Origin: Roseateles toxinivorans
Lineage (GTDB): Bacteria; Pseudomonadota; Gammaproteobacteria; Burkholderiales; Burkholderiaceae_C
Length of the DNA stretch: 64,000 bases
Direction: 5' to 3'
Assembly (NCBI RefSeq): GCF_004362525.1
Contig: NZ_SNXS01000002.1
Location: 124,001-188,000, forward strand
The position numbers were made by a program, and so were the translations under genes. A model generated the notes under the pieces. The model saw nothing but the letters and a program-made list of their open reading frames with translations. It did not search any database and was not told the origin of the DNA. This document shows, piece after piece, positions 54,958-64,000 of the stretch (position 1 is the stretch's first letter; each line of letters starts with the position of its first letter).

Positions 54958-55881
54958 ATGACCCTGACCGAACTCCGCTACATCGTTGCCGTGGCCCGAG
55001 AAAAGCACTTCGGCCGGGCCGCCGAGGCCTGCTTCGTGTCGCAGCCCACGCTCAGCGTCGCCATCAAGAAGCTGGAGGAGGAGCTGGACCTGAAGATCTT
55101 CGAACGCGGCGCCAGCGAGGTCAGCGTCACCGCGCTGGGCGAGGAGATCGTGCGCCAGGCGCAGATGGTGATCGAGCAGGCCGCCGCGATCAAGGAGATC
55201 GCCAAGCGCGGCAAGGATCCGCTGGCCGGCGCCCTGCGCCTGGGCATCATCTACACGATCGGCCCCTATCTGCTGCCCCAGCTGGTGAGGAGCGTGATCG
55301 AGCGCTATCCGCAGATGCCGCTGATGCTGCAGGAGAATTTCACCGTCAAGCTGCTGGAGATGCTGCGCACCGGCGAGCTGGACTGCGCCATCATGGCCGA
55401 GCCCTTCCCGGACACCGGCCTGGCCGTGGCGCCGCTCTACGACGAGCCCTTTGTCGTGGCCGTGCCGGCCAACCACCCGCTGGCCGCGCGCGAGAGCATC
55501 TCGTCCGAGGAGCTCAAGCGCGAAACCATGCTGCTGCTCGGCACCGGCCATTGCTTCCGCGATCACGTGCTGGAGGTCTGCCCCGAGTTCGCGCGCTTCT
55601 CCAGCGACGCCGAGGGCATACGCAAGAGCTTCGAGGGCAGCTCGCTGGAGACCATCAAGCACATGGTGGCCTCGGGCATGGGCGTGACGGTGGTGCCACT
55701 GCTCAGCGTGCCCAAGGAGGCGTCGCCCCATCTGCGCTACATCCCCTTCCAGGCGCCGGTGCCGTCGCGCCGCGTCGTGCTCGCCTGGCGCCGCACCTTC
55801 ACCCGCTACGAGGCGATAGCCGCACTGCGCAACGCCGTCTACGCCTGCGAATTGCCGGGGATGGAGCGGCTGAGCGGCTGA
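54958..55881 (+). CDS. oxyR: hydrogen peroxide-sensing LysR regulator
   Basis: A 307-residue OxyR. The DNA-binding domain is MTLTELRYIVAVAREKHFGRAAEACFVSQPTLSVAIKKLEEEL (given as separate parts TLTELRYIVAVA and FVSQPTLSVAIKKLE). The redox pair is in LLGTGHCFRDHVLEVC: two cysteines nine positions apart, as Cys199 and Cys208 in E. coli. It should activate peroxide-defence genes when these oxidise. dps, a typical member of such regulons, is at 61501 in this window, but no katG or ahpC gene is seen. An ATAG-N7-CTAT site precedes it. Confidence 0.95.
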   Translation: MTLTELRYIVAVAREKHFGRAAEACFVSQPTLSVAIKKLEEELDLKIFERGASEVSVTALGEEIVRQAQMVIEQAAAIKEIAKRGKDPLAGALRLGIIYTIGPYLLPQLVRSVIERYPQMPLMLQENFTVKLLEMLRTGELDCAIMAEPFPDTGLAVAPLYDEPFVVAVPANHPLAARESISSEELKRETMLLLGTGHCFRDHVLEVCPEFARFSSDAEGIRKSFEGSSLETIKHMVASGMGVTVVPLLSVPKEASPHLRYIPFQAPVPSRRVVLAWRRTFTRYEAIAALRNAVYACELPGMERLSG

Positions 55882-56301
55882 GCGGATTGACGAATCCGCG
55901 GCTTGAATTGTTTGTATCGATTCAGAGGTGCCGCGTGGGCAGCACCATCTGTCAAGGACATTGCAATCAGGCCTGCGGCAAGCAGCCCGAGCTGCCGGTC
56001 ATCGGCGCCCCGATATGGGCCGCAGCACGAAGGGAATGCAGAATTTCACCCATGGAGAGCGTTCCACTAACTCGTTAATATCAGTGATTCATGGCGACAT
56101 ATGCCACAGGTCCTTGACTGCCGCATGCCGGTGAATACCCGTCCCGCACATGGGGGGTGATTGGCCTGTTACTTACGTGAACTATTTCACTATCCTTCGA
56201 CTCCCCGGCGGCGCATCCACAAGGGCCCGCCAGCCATCCCGAGGTGTCCGTTTGAAAGGTCCTGACCCAGCGGCCGATCGAACCAATATGGAGGAGTCAA
56301 A
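55882..56301. other. 420-nt intergenic region before the PEP-CTERM protease gene
   Basis: No reading frame here has convincing codon bias. The right half is less GC-rich and contains GTGAA-N4-TTCAC (56177-56190), a short dyad that could bind a regulator, about 112 nt before the next gene. I see no clear sigma-54 or sigma-70 hexamer pair. The length suggests a long regulated leader. Confidence 0.4.
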
Positions 56302-57594
56302 GTGAAAAAATCATCCGCTCTGAGCATTGTTGCGGCCGCTGCCGCCCTGGTCTGCGCCGCACCCGCGAGCGCACTGAATATCGTGCTGTGGGATACGAAC
56401 AATAGCTATGCGGCTTCGCCTGACGCGCTGCTGGCCTTTCAGAAGGCCGCCAACTACTGGAACAAGACGATCACCAACGACGTGACGGTGAACATCAAGA
56501 TCGGTTTCGCCGATCTGGGCGCCAACGTCCTGGCCCAGGCGGGCAGCAGCAGCAGCGAGGTGCTGGTCAAGGACGTCTATGGCGCCCTGCACGCCAATGC
56601 CAGCAAGAGTGCCCTGGACACCATTGCCGTCGGCGGCCTGAAGAGCCTGAACGCCGATGGAGGGCTGTTCATGCGCGTCAACGGCTATGTCGATGCGGCC
56701 AACAAGATCGGCGTTGACACCACCATCGGCAGCCGCATGACCAGCGGCAACGATGCGATCAACCATGTGCTTGACGTCAACACCTCGGTGCAAAAGGCCC
56801 TCGGCCTGGCCAACCCGGCCGGCCCCAAGTACGACGCCACGATCACCTTCAGCTCGAGCTTCGGTTTCGACTACAACCCGACCAATGGCACCAACGCCGG
56901 CACCTACGACTTCACCGCCGTGGCCATCCATGAGCTCGGCCACTCGCTGGGCTTCGTCAGCGGCGCAGATACCTTCGACTACTTCGGGCGCGGCAGCGGC
57001 CCCGGCGCCGACCTGCTGGAGTCCGGCGTCTTTGGGCCCAAGCGCCTCGACGACTTCGCCATCGGCAGCGTGCTGGACCTGTTCCGCTATGGCGCCAGCC
57101 CGGTCACGCCGGACGGTCATCTGCAGCTGCAGTGGGGTGCCAACAAGGCCGCGTTCTTCTCCATCGACGGCGTGACCCCGTTCAATTTCGGCAGCGCCGA
57201 CCAATCGGTGGCGAGCTTCTCGACCGGCTCGTTCAATGGCGACAACAGCCAGGCCTCGCACTGGAAAGACACCGACCTGTTCCCTGACGCCGGCCTCCCC
57301 GGCTGCTACCTGAACGGCCGCGACGTCGGCATCATGGACCCCACCGGCACCCCCTGCGCCAACGGTCGGGTCACGCAGAATGATCTGGCTGCCTTCGACG
57401 CGATGGGCTGGAACCTGAGCATCGACGCCTTGCAGCAGACCAAGTACAACATGGACACCTCGGACATCTACAAGATGGACGGCCTCGCCGTCGTCGCTGT
57501 GCCCGAACCCGCCACCTGGGCGCAGCTGCTGCTGGGCTTCGGCCTGGTCGGTGGCGTGCTGCATCGTCGCCGCAGGGCCGCCAACGCGGCCTGA
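56302..57594 (+). CDS. PEP-CTERM zinc metalloprotease (NF038122-like)
   Basis: A 430-residue exported protein. The signal peptide ends near ASALN (residue 26). The zinc motif is AIHELGHSLGFVSGADTFDYFG, given here as HELGHSLGF plus a later Asp in SGAD that may be the third ligand. The C-terminus is a PEP-CTERM tail: VPEPATWAQLLLG, a hydrophobic stretch, then HRRRRAANAA, so an exosortase should cut and sort it. GGAGGAG at 56290-56296 fixes the GTG start. It lies in a cluster with a second PEP-CTERM gene. Substrate unknown; extracellular or biofilm matrix protein processing is a guess. Confidence 0.87.
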   Translation: MKKSSALSIVAAAAALVCAAPASALNIVLWDTNNSYAASPDALLAFQKAANYWNKTITNDVTVNIKIGFADLGANVLAQAGSSSSEVLVKDVYGALHANASKSALDTIAVGGLKSLNADGGLFMRVNGYVDAANKIGVDTTIGSRMTSGNDAINHVLDVNTSVQKALGLANPAGPKYDATITFSSSFGFDYNPTNGTNAGTYDFTAVAIHELGHSLGFVSGADTFDYFGRGSGPGADLLESGVFGPKRLDDFAIGSVLDLFRYGASPVTPDGHLQLQWGANKAAFFSIDGVTPFNFGSADQSVASFSTGSFNGDNSQASHWKDTDLFPDAGLPGCYLNGRDVGIMDPTGTPCANGRVTQNDLAAFDAMGWNLSIDALQQTKYNMDTSDIYKMDGLAVVAVPEPATWAQLLLGFGLVGGVLHRRRRAANAA

Positions 57595-57607
57595 TAGCGC
57601 CGCCTGG

Positions 57608-57638
57608 GGCCAGGTCTCGCCGTAAGGCGGACTTGGCC
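57608..57638. terminator. hairpin between convergent genes
   Basis: GGCCAGGT/ACTTGGCC and CGCC/GGCG pair around a GTAA loop of the GNRA type (57608-57638). It lies between the stops of the PEP-CTERM protease gene (57594) and the LysE fusion gene (57643). It probably serves as a shared 3'-end structure; the T-tracts are weak on both strands. Confidence 0.55.
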
Positions 57639-57642
57639 TCAT

Positions 57643-58833
57643 TCATTGCTGGATGCGCTTGAGCTCCATCACCCAGTTGACCTCCCAGCTCTTGCCCCCG
57701 TCGGCCGAGAAGGCCTGCTGCCAGCGCGCGGCGTCGGGGTCCAGTCGCGTCCATTCGAAGCGCACCTTGATCGGCCGCCCTTCCCACAACTCGTCGCCGT
57801 AGAACAGCCCCGTATCGCCCTCGAAGCGACCGACGACCGGTGGCTGCAGGCCATGGGTCTTGGCGTCGATGCCGCCATCGCGATTGGTCAGCCAGAAGAT
57901 GCTCCACGCTTGAGTCTGCGGATTGAAGGCCCGCAGTGACATGCCCACGAAGCCAGGCCGCCAGCCGACGGGCAGGAATTCGTCATAGTTGCCGATGCCA
58001 CCGGGCAGCAGGTGGGCGTGATTGGTCGCCTTGAAGGTTTCCCATTCATTGGAGCCCTGCAGCTGTTTGGGCAGGCGGCGGTTGCTGATATCCCATTTTC
58101 CAATCAGGAAGTCGAAGTCGTGGGAGGCGTCGGCGACGGGCGTTGAGGATGGGGTCATGGTCTGTCCTTTCGGGGTTTGAGCGGAAGCCGGCTGCCAGGC
58201 GCCGGCGAGGGTGAAGACGGCAGCCACGATCAACGTGGCGCCCACGGCAGCGGAGATCCAGCGCTGGGTGTTCTTGCGCGGCCCGGCCCAGCGCTGAGCG
58301 CCCGCCGCGGCCACGGCAATCGCGCCATAGACGGCAATCTGGTTGCCCGCGGTGATGGCGCTGAGCAGCACCGCCTGCTCCGCCAGGCCACGGCTGGGCG
58401 TGCGCAGAAAGGCCGGGAACACGGCCAGCATGAAGGCATAGGCCTTGGGGTTGAGCAGGCAGTTCAGCACCCCCCGCAGGAAGATGGCAGAGGCGGGCCC
58501 CTGCGGCGGCTGAGCCACAGGCGCAGTGGCCGCCGCAGCCGGCCTCAAGGTCGAAGCGAGGATGCCCCAACCTATCCAGGCCATATAGGCCGCACCTCCC
58601 AGCAGCAGCGCATTGAACGCGCCGGGCCATAGCATCAGCAGGGCCGATACGCCGGTCACATTGACCAGCACATGGACGATGCCCCCGACCACGATGCCCG
58701 CCACGGCCAGCAGGCCGCCGCGCATGCCGGCGGTCAACGCGCTGCCGGCGACGAAGGCCATGTCCATGCCGGGCAGCGCGATCACGCCAAGGGTCAGGGC
58801 GAAGTAGATCCAGAGACTGTTGCCGGCATCCAT
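57643..58833 (-). CDS. LysE-family exporter fused in frame to a DUF1579-like domain
   Basis: A 396-residue frame with two unlike halves. Residues 1-215 are a LysE/RhtB translocator with five to six membrane segments (LTLGVIALPGMDMAFVAGSALTAG, LRGVLNCLLNPKAYAFML). Residues 226-396 are a soluble domain starting DFDFLIGKWDISNRRLPKQLQGS, like DUF1579/heme-binding-type proteins. The exporter lacks a stop at its usual end (about residue 210). An internal ATG at 58158 (MTPSSTPVADAS) has an AAAGGA sequence before it and could start the soluble protein alone. So this may be a true fusion or two genes joined by stop-codon loss. Confidence 0.75.
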   Translation of the reverse strand: MDAGNSLWIYFALTLGVIALPGMDMAFVAGSALTAGMRGGLLAVAGIVVGGIVHVLVNVTGVSALLMLWPGAFNALLLGGAAYMAWIGWGILASTLRPAAAATAPVAQPPQGPASAIFLRGVLNCLLNPKAYAFMLAVFPAFLRTPSRGLAEQAVLLSAITAGNQIAVYGAIAVAAAGAQRWAGPRKNTQRWISAAVGATLIVAAVFTLAGAWQPASAQTPKGQTMTPSSTPVADASHDFDFLIGKWDISNRRLPKQLQGSNEWETFKATNHAHLLPGGIGNYDEFLPVGWRPGFVGMSLRAFNPQTQAWSIFWLTNRDGGIDAKTHGLQPPVVGRFEGDTGLFYGDELWEGRPIKVRFEWTRLDPDAARWQQAFSADGGKSWEVNWVMELKRIQQ

Positions 58834-58995
58834 GCGGGGCTCCTGTTGCTTGATGAGGCGCCAGTCTAGGAACGTCAGCGGACAGAATCCGCCCTATATC
58901 GAGCGAAGAAGATGCGCCGGAGGACCCTGTCACCGCACCGTCACATCCCGCCTCTAGTCTTCGAGGTTTGCTTGCACCCTAGAAGGAACCTCGCC

Positions 58996-60420
58996 ATGAA
59001 TGCCAAACTCCACGCGCTCGCCGCTGCCGCCCTGCTGGCCGCCACCTCGCTCGCGCATGCGGCGCCCAGCTTCGTCAACGGACTGGCCCTCGATGGTGCG
59101 ATGCTGGACCTGTCCGGCGGCACAAGCATCAACAACGGCCGCGTCGGCTACTTCTCGGATATCTACTACGACACCAACCGCAAGGAGTGGTGGGGCCTGT
59201 CGGACCGCGGCCCCGGCGGCGGCACGATGAGCTATGACACGCGGGTGCAGCGCTTCACGCTCGACGTGAACCAGAACACCGGTGCGATCAGCAACTTCAA
59301 GATCGTCGAGACGGTGGTGTTCAAGAGCGGCCTGAGCTCGCTCAACGGCCTGGCCCCGGCCGGCACCACGAATCCAGGTCTGGCCTTCGACCCGGAAGGC
59401 ATCGTCGTCAACCCGCACAACGGCAATCTGCTGGTCTCGGACGAGTACGGCCCTTCGGTGCGCGAGTTCAACCGCCAGGGCCAGCTCTTGCGTACCTTCA
59501 CCACCCCGGCCAACCTGGTGCCGCGCAACACCACCACCGGCACCTACTACGGCAATGATGACGGCACGAACAATGCCGGCAAGCGCACCAATCGCGGCAT
59601 GGAAGGCCTGGCCATCAGCCCGGATGGCAAGTTCGCCTTCGGCATGCTGCAAAGCGCCATGCTCGACGAGGGCGGCGGCAACGGCGCGGTCAATCGCATC
59701 GTGAAGTACGACATGGCGACCGGCACCGCGGTGGCCCAGTATGCCTACGAGATGAAGCGCGCCGGCCAGGGCCAGGGCATTTCGGCGCTGGTGGCCATCA
59801 ACGACCACGAGTTCTTCGTGCTGGAGCGCAACAACCGCGGCGTCGGCGTCGGCGCGACCTTTGCGACGGCCGACAAGGAGGTGTTCCGCATCGACCTGAA
59901 CGGCGCCACCGACGTGACCCACATCGATCTCGACTCGGGCGCGGCCTACACCAAGGTCGTCAAGTCGGCCCAGGTCTTCGATCTGGACGCCAACACCCTG
60001 GCCGCCCTGGGAGGCAAGTCGCCGGAGAAGTGGGAAGGCCTGGCCATCGGCCCGAAGCTGGCCAATGGCAGCTACCTGATGCTGGCCGGCACCGACAACG
60101 ACTACAGCGTGACGCAGGACGGGGTGGGCGTGCAGAAGGACGTCTGGTTCGACTTCAGCCAGGCCGACCCCTATGCCGCCTCGATCCAGTGCCCGTTGGA
60201 CCAGACCGTCAACTGCGTCAAGACCTCGAACGGCGCCGCGGCGGCCTGGTCGGCCAACTACCAACTGTTGCCCGGCGTGCTGCACGCCTACACCATCAGC
60301 GCCAGCGAGTTGGGCGCCTACACCGCACCAGTGCCCGAGCCGACCACATGGGCGCTGATGCTGGGAGGCCTGGCCGCCCTGGGCGCTTGTGCCCGCCGCC
60401 GGACGCGCGCCGCGGAGTGA
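58996..60420 (+). CDS. PEP-CTERM protein with phytase-like esterase domain
   Basis: A 474-residue exported protein. The signal peptide is MNAKLHALAAAALLAATSLA with cleavage near HAAP. The body matches the esterase-like activity of phytase family: WWGLSDRGPGGG, FDPEGIVVNPHNGNLLVSDEYGPSVREF, NRGMEGLAISPDGKFAFGMLQS and VLERNNRGVGVGA, forming a propeller. The PEP-CTERM tail is VPEPTTWALMLGGLAALGACARRRTRA. AAGGAA before the ATG supports the start at 58996. It is probably sorted by the same exosortase as the metalloprotease. Phosphate release from phytate-like substrates is possible but the family is broad. Confidence 0.86.
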   Translation: MNAKLHALAAAALLAATSLAHAAPSFVNGLALDGAMLDLSGGTSINNGRVGYFSDIYYDTNRKEWWGLSDRGPGGGTMSYDTRVQRFTLDVNQNTGAISNFKIVETVVFKSGLSSLNGLAPAGTTNPGLAFDPEGIVVNPHNGNLLVSDEYGPSVREFNRQGQLLRTFTTPANLVPRNTTTGTYYGNDDGTNNAGKRTNRGMEGLAISPDGKFAFGMLQSAMLDEGGGNGAVNRIVKYDMATGTAVAQYAYEMKRAGQGQGISALVAINDHEFFVLERNNRGVGVGATFATADKEVFRIDLNGATDVTHIDLDSGAAYTKVVKSAQVFDLDANTLAALGGKSPEKWEGLAIGPKLANGSYLMLAGTDNDYSVTQDGVGVQKDVWFDFSQADPYAASIQCPLDQTVNCVKTSNGAAAAWSANYQLLPGVLHAYTISASELGAYTAPVPEPTTWALMLGGLAALGACARRRTRAAE

Positions 60421-60484
60421 GTCTTCTGGGGCGATTCAGGTCAGAATCAACCTGAATCGACTCCGGCCACCCGGCCACCTCCGC

Positions 60485-61447
60485 TTGACCACCAAACCCA
60501 CCGGCCGCGTGCTGGCCGTGCTTGAGTTGCTGCAGTCGCACCCGCAAATGCCGGGTGCCGAGCTGGCACGCCGCGTGGAGGTCGACCAGCGCACCGTGCG
60601 GCGCTACATCGCCCATCTGGTCGAGCTGGGCGTGCCGGTGGAGGCGCAGCGCGGGCGCGATGGTGGCTATCGGCTGCGGCCCGGCCACAAGCTGCCGCCG
60701 ATGATGTTCACCGCCGACGAGGCCATGGCCCTGGCCATAGGCCTGCGCGCCGCCCGCGAGCTGGGGCTGAACGGCATCCTGCCGGCGATCAGCAGCACCC
60801 AGGCCAAGCTGGAGCGTGTCATGCCGGCGGCTTGCGCCAAGCGCATCGGTGATGTCAACGAGGTCGTCGCGCTGGACCTGGCGCAGCCGTCCGGCCCCGG
60901 TGCCCGCTCGGAATTGCTGGCGCTCAGCGCCGCGGCGCGGGCGCAGCAGCGCGTGCGCCTGGGCTATCGCAGCCGCGACGAGACCGAAACCGCACGCGAG
61001 GTCGATGTCTATGGCCTGGGCTTTCGCGGCGGCGCCTGGTACGCGGTGGGCCACTGCCATCTGCGCCATGACCTGCGCTCGTTCCGGCTCGATCGGGTGC
61101 TCTCGGTCGAGGCCCTGCCGGCCAGCTTCGGCAGGCCGGCCGACTTCGATGTGCTGGCCTATCTGGCCAACGCTATCGCCACCCTGCCGCGCAGCCACGC
61201 GATCGAGGCTCTGCTCGATACCGACCTGGCCAGCGCGCAGCGCGCCGTGCGCCCCGAGATAGGCGTGCTGGCGCAGGTCAAGGGCGGCGTGCGGCTGCTC
61301 GCCCAGGCCGATGACCTGGCGGCCATGGCGCGCGAGCTGGGCCGCCTGCCCTTCGGCTTCAAGATCCTCAAGCCGATGGCCCTGCGTCGCGCGCTGGCCG
61401 CACATGGCCAGGCGCTGATCACCAGCGCGGCATTGCAAAACCGCTGA
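60485..61447 (+). CDS. WYL-domain transcriptional regulator (YafY-like)
   Basis: A 320-residue regulator. The N-terminal DeoR-like winged helix is [42 protein letters not shown], quoted here by its parts [16 protein letters not shown] and [13 protein letters not shown]. The WYL domain includes [50 protein letters not shown], with GAWYAVGHC as its core. The likely start is TTG at 60485, since upstream codons do not resemble the family. It follows the PEP-CTERM phytase-like gene on the same strand by 64 nt. WYL proteins often sense nucleotides or DNA damage signals; the ligand here is unknown. Confidence 0.85.
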   Translation: MTTKPTGRVLAVLELLQSHPQMPGAELARRVEVDQRTVRRYIAHLVELGVPVEAQRGRDGGYRLRPGHKLPPMMFTADEAMALAIGLRAARELGLNGILPAISSTQAKLERVMPAACAKRIGDVNEVVALDLAQPSGPGARSELLALSAAARAQQRVRLGYRSRDETETAREVDVYGLGFRGGAWYAVGHCHLRHDLRSFRLDRVLSVEALPASFGRPADFDVLAYLANAIATLPRSHAIEALLDTDLASAQRAVRPEIGVLAQVKGGVRLLAQADDLAAMARELGRLPFGFKILKPMALRRALAAHGQALITSAALQNR

Positions 61448-61500
61448 CCGCCCCACAGTTGGGCACAATCGACAAGACCCAGCCAAGCAAGGAGAGTTTG

Positions 61501-62025
61501 ATGAGCAAGAAGTCTTCGCCCAAATCCGCAACCGCCACCGCCGCCGCCCCCTCGGGCATCAATATCGGCATCAGCGACAAGGACCGCGCCGCCATTGCCG
61601 CCGGCCTGTCCAAGCTGCTGGCCGACACCTACACGCTCTACCTGACCACCCACAACTTCCACTGGAACGTGACCGGGCCGATGTTCAACACCCTGCACGT
61701 GATGTTCATGGGCCAGTACACCGAGCTATGGAATGCCGTCGACCCGATCGCCGAGCGCATACGCGCGCTGGGCCATGCCGCCCCCGGCTCCTATGCCCAG
61801 TTCGGCCAGCTCAGCTCGCTGCCCGACGCGCCGGCCGTGCCGCCCAAGGCGCTGGAGATGGTGCGCATACTGGTCGCCGGCCATGAGGGCGTGGCACGCA
61901 CCGCGCGCAGCCTGTTCCCGCTGGTCGACAAGGCCTCCGACGAGCCCAGCGCCGATCTGCTGACCCAGCGCCTGACCGTGCACGAGCAGACCGCCTGGAT
62001 GCTGCGCAGCTTGCTGGAAGAGTGA
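61501..62025 (+). CDS. dps: Dps-family DNA-protecting ferritin-like protein
   Basis: A 174-residue Dps. The inter-subunit ferroxidase site is complete: [20 protein letters not shown] (His and His), then [19 protein letters not shown] (Asp and Glu). A lysine-rich N-terminal tail ([16 protein letters not shown]) could bind DNA. The protein oxidises iron with peroxide and stores it. A GGAG ribosome binding site supports the ATG at 61501. Regulation by the OxyR encoded at 54958 is plausible from other bacteria, but no ATAG-N7-CTAT site was seen directly upstream. Confidence 0.95.
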   Translation: MSKKSSPKSATATAAAPSGINIGISDKDRAAIAAGLSKLLADTYTLYLTTHNFHWNVTGPMFNTLHVMFMGQYTELWNAVDPIAERIRALGHAAPGSYAQFGQLSSLPDAPAVPPKALEMVRILVAGHEGVARTARSLFPLVDKASDEPSADLLTQRLTVHEQTAWMLRSLLEE

Positions 62026-62062
62026 TCGCCGGCTGCCGCCGGGCCGATGGCAGACTCGGCGC

Positions 62063-63331
62063 ATGAGATCCAAGTTTCGATGGCTGGGCTGGGCCCTGAC
62101 GGCGCTTGCCCTGAGCCTGCTGCTGATGCTGGCCCTGGCGCTGCAAGGCGCGCCGCTGATCCCGCCACAGGCCGAGGTCAGCGCGGCCGATGTGGAGCGG
62201 GCCAATGCCTTCCTGCGCCGCAATGACCCGCGCCTGCCGCGGCCGGGCACCCAGCGAACCCTGGTGATGCCGGAGCGGGACCTGAACCTGCTGCTGAACG
62301 AGTTGATGCGCCGCAAGCTGCCCGGCGCCTCGGCCAAGATCGTGCTGGGCGCTGGCATTGCCCAGGTGCGCGCCAGCGTGGCCCTGCATCAGCTGGGCCT
62401 GCCGCTGTGGCTGAACCTGGACGCTGCCCTGCGCGAGAGCGCCGAGCTGCCGGTGGTGGAGCGGCTGCGCATCGGCCGGCTGCCGGTGCCTGGCTGGGTG
62501 GCGCGCCGGTGGCTGGAGTCCCTGCGCAGCCGGCTCGACGCCACCGCCGAGGGGCAGCTCGCCAACGACCTGGTGAAAAGCGTCCAGCTGCGCCCGGCCT
62601 GGCTGCAGCTGAACTACGAGTGGCGCGACGACACGTACGGCCGCATGCTCGTCGCCCTCGTGCCCCAGGCCGAGCAGGCCCGGCTGAAGGCCTACTCCGA
62701 CCGCCTGGCCGAGCTGTCGGAGCAGCCGGCGGCCATGCCCGCGAACGGTGGCACCTCGCTGGCCCTGCTGCTGCCGGCCATGTTCGAGCTGGCCCGCCAG
62801 CGCAGCCTGCCCGGCGGCGACGCCGCCGCCGAGAACCGTGCCGCCCTGCTGACCCTGGCCCTGCATGCAAGCGGCCGCGGCCTGAAGGCGCTGGTGCCCG
62901 CAGCGCGCGACTGGCGCCAACCCAAGCCGATGCTGGTCACGCTGTACGACCGCGACGACTTCCCCCAGCACCTGCTGATCTCGGCCGTGCTGGCCATCGA
63001 GGGCGGCGGCCCGCTGGCCGACGCGATCGGCGTCTACAAGGAGCTGGCCGATTCGCGCAGCGGCAGCGGCTTCAGCTTCAACGACATCGCCGCCGACCGC
63101 GCCGGCACCCGCCTGGGCCTGCTGGCCAAGAACGCCCCGGCGCAGCTCCAGGCGCGCCTCGCCGGCTTGCAGCGCGAGGCCCAGCTGATGCCCGATGTGT
63201 CGGACCTGCCGGAATTTTTGCGCGCCCAGGACTTTCAGAATACCTATGGTGGCGTCGGCGCGCCGGCCTATCAGCAGATGCTGGCCGAGATCGAGCGGCG
63301 GCTGGACGCCACCCCGCTGTTGGCACCCTGA
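62063..63331 (+). CDS. conserved hypothetical protein with N-terminal membrane anchor
   Basis: A 422-residue protein. Residues 8-28 are a hydrophobic anchor (LGWALTALALSLLLMLALAL), then a long soluble, probably periplasmic part with no cysteine. Recognisable phrases are NDPRLPRPGTQRTLVMPERDLNLLLNELMRR (as separate parts), LLISAVLAIEGGGPLADAIGVYKELADSRSGSGFSFNDIAADRAG, where the latter includes GGGPLADAIGVYKELADS. The C-terminal block GSGFSFNDIAADRAGTRLG is characteristic of an uncharacterised proteobacterial family also found next to other exported proteins. No enzyme motif is recognised. It stands alone between dps and prfC. Confidence 0.75.
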   Translation: MRSKFRWLGWALTALALSLLLMLALALQGAPLIPPQAEVSAADVERANAFLRRNDPRLPRPGTQRTLVMPERDLNLLLNELMRRKLPGASAKIVLGAGIAQVRASVALHQLGLPLWLNLDAALRESAELPVVERLRIGRLPVPGWVARRWLESLRSRLDATAEGQLANDLVKSVQLRPAWLQLNYEWRDDTYGRMLVALVPQAEQARLKAYSDRLAELSEQPAAMPANGGTSLALLLPAMFELARQRSLPGGDAAAENRAALLTLALHASGRGLKALVPAARDWRQPKPMLVTLYDRDDFPQHLLISAVLAIEGGGPLADAIGVYKELADSRSGSGFSFNDIAADRAGTRLGLLAKNAPAQLQARLAGLQREAQLMPDVSDLPEFLRAQDFQNTYGGVGAPAYQQMLAEIERRLDATPLLAP

Positions 63332-63417
63332 CAAGACGAACAGGCGCACTCCAACGATAATCGAGGGTTCCACGAATCCGGCCGGGCCGGTTGTTCAACG
63401 CTTCAGGCCCAGATCCC

Positions 63418-64000
63418 ATGTCCACCGAGCTCAGCCCCCAGGTACGGCGTCGCCGTACTTTCGCCATCATTTCCCACCCCGACGCCGGCAAGACGACGCT
63501 GACGGAAAAGCTCTTGCTGTTCTCGGGCGCGATCCAGATTGCCGGCTCGGTGAAGGCGCGCAAGGCCTCGCGCCACGCGACCTCGGACTGGATGGAGATC
63601 GAGAAGCAGCGCGGCATCTCGGTGGCTTCGTCGGTGATGCAGATGGAGTATCGCGACTGCGTCATCAATCTGCTCGACACCCCGGGCCACCAGGACTTCT
63701 CGGAAGACACCTATCGCGTGCTCACCGCCGTTGACGCGGCGCTGATGGTGATCGACGCGGCCAATGGCGTGGAGCCGCAGACGCGGCGCCTGCTGCAGGT
63801 CTGCCGGGCGCGCAACACGCCCATCCTGACCTTCGTCAACAAGATGGACCGCGAGGTGCAGGAGCCGCTGACCCTGATGGACGAAATCGAGCGCGAGCTG
63901 GGCATGACCGTCGTGCCTTTCACCTGGCCGGTCGGCATGGGCAAGCAGTTCCATGGCGTGATGGACCTGCGCAAGGAGCAGATGCGCGTGTTCTCGCCCG
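63418..64000 (+). CDS. prfC: peptide chain release factor 3, N-terminal part (3' end outside window)
   Basis: The first 194 residues of RF3, the GTPase that removes RF1/RF2 from ribosomes after termination. The start is [34 protein letters not shown]. The G1 loop is [12 protein letters not shown]3 is [16 protein letters not shown]4 is FVNKMDRE. The effector region [27 protein letters not shown] is typical of RF3 and not EF-G. The gene continues past the right edge, so the remaining domains cannot be checked. It is preceded by 86 nt with no clear ribosome binding site. Confidence 0.95.
   Translation, partial: MSTELSPQVRRRRTFAIISHPDAGKTTLTEKLLLFSGAIQIAGSVKARKASRHATSDWMEIEKQRGISVASSVMQMEYRDCVINLLDTPGHQDFSEDTYRVLTAVDAALMVIDAANGVEPQTRRLLQVCRARNTPILTFVNKMDREVQEPLTLMDEIERELGMTVVPFTWPVGMGKQFHGVMDLRKEQMRVFSP

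Noticed and set aside
56162-56178. A sigma-54 promoter (TTGGCCTGTTACTTAC) before the PEP-CTERM protease
   Set aside because: The GC of the -12 element is missing at the required distance from TGGC.

Overview
The window looks like a chromosomal segment of a high-GC betaproteobacterium of the order Burkholderiales, probably the Rubrivivax/Leptothrix/Roseateles side of the order. The clues are strong G/C third-position bias, an isolated fusA, GTP-type pckG, recG and oxyR on one strand, a Bug-family receptor, many LysR regulators and two PEP-CTERM proteins. Genes are dense, with many 4-nt overlaps. I see no rRNA, tRNA, IS element, prophage or CRISPR array. The window cuts an alpha/beta hydrolase at the left edge and prfC (RF3) at the right edge.

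Layout. 1-6 kb: two alpha/beta hydrolases, an isolated EF-G gene and a membrane EAL protein with a ruined GGDEF domain. 6-10.5 kb: a tricarballylate-type operon on the minus strand (LysR - tcuA - tcuB - TctC-like receptor). 10.5-14.3 kb: a GST, then a FecR-domain protein / OmpA-like lipoprotein / CHASE2 adenylate cyclase operon. 14.3-17 kb: a metallo-beta-lactamase-fold protein divergent from a TetR-esterase pair, with a palindromic operator between them. 17-25.4 kb: nadC, an FAH-family hydrolase, GAF-rlpA, SDR with a TPR-GGDEF protein, and mmsA divergent from a LysR gene. 25.4-34.6 kb: UPF0149 paralogues, a YegD-like Hsp70, dadA, the argO/argP pair, a phosphoesterase, several very small genes and most of the candidate RNA structures. 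34.6-43.9 kb: pckG, MOSC, old yellow enzyme, rlmJ, a CAAX-protease-like membrane protein, a GST-LigA-LigB operon and a lipase-like lipoprotein. 43.9-48 kb: tgt and queA (queuosine) separated by yigZ and a GIY-YIG-like gene, then a DksA-like and an eRF1-like gene. 48-55.9 kb: a 13-repeat YCF48-like lipoprotein, recG, two cyclophilin lipoproteins, a degenerate ABC ATPase and oxyR. 56.3-60.4 kb: two PEP-CTERM exported proteins flanking a LysE-DUF1579-like fused gene. 60.5-64 kb: a WYL regulator, dps, an unknown anchored protein and prfC.

Functional threads. Several regulator/target pairs share a short intergenic dyad: argP/argO, the mmsA LysR, the TetR/MBL pair, and an OxyR-type ATAG-N7-CTAT site. 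c-di-GMP and cAMP signalling are represented by an EAL phosphodiesterase, a TPR diguanylate cyclase and a CHASE2 cyclase. Queuosine synthesis, PEP-CTERM export and peroxide defence (oxyR, dps) are each represented by more than one gene.

The observations most worth following are these: (1) a structured sequence present twice in the same orientation (31081 and 34441), with conserved flanks and compensatory changes in the hairpin, one copy directly 3' of a small protein gene; (2) a perfect minus-strand intrinsic terminator at 25408-25435 with no minus-strand gene ending before it, which suggests a small RNA; (3) a palindromic repeat-like insertion of about 29 codons read in frame inside queA; (4) a LysE exporter fused in frame to a DUF1579-like domain; (5) an attenuator-like structure in the pckG leader; (6) an ABC ATPase without the Walker A lysine.
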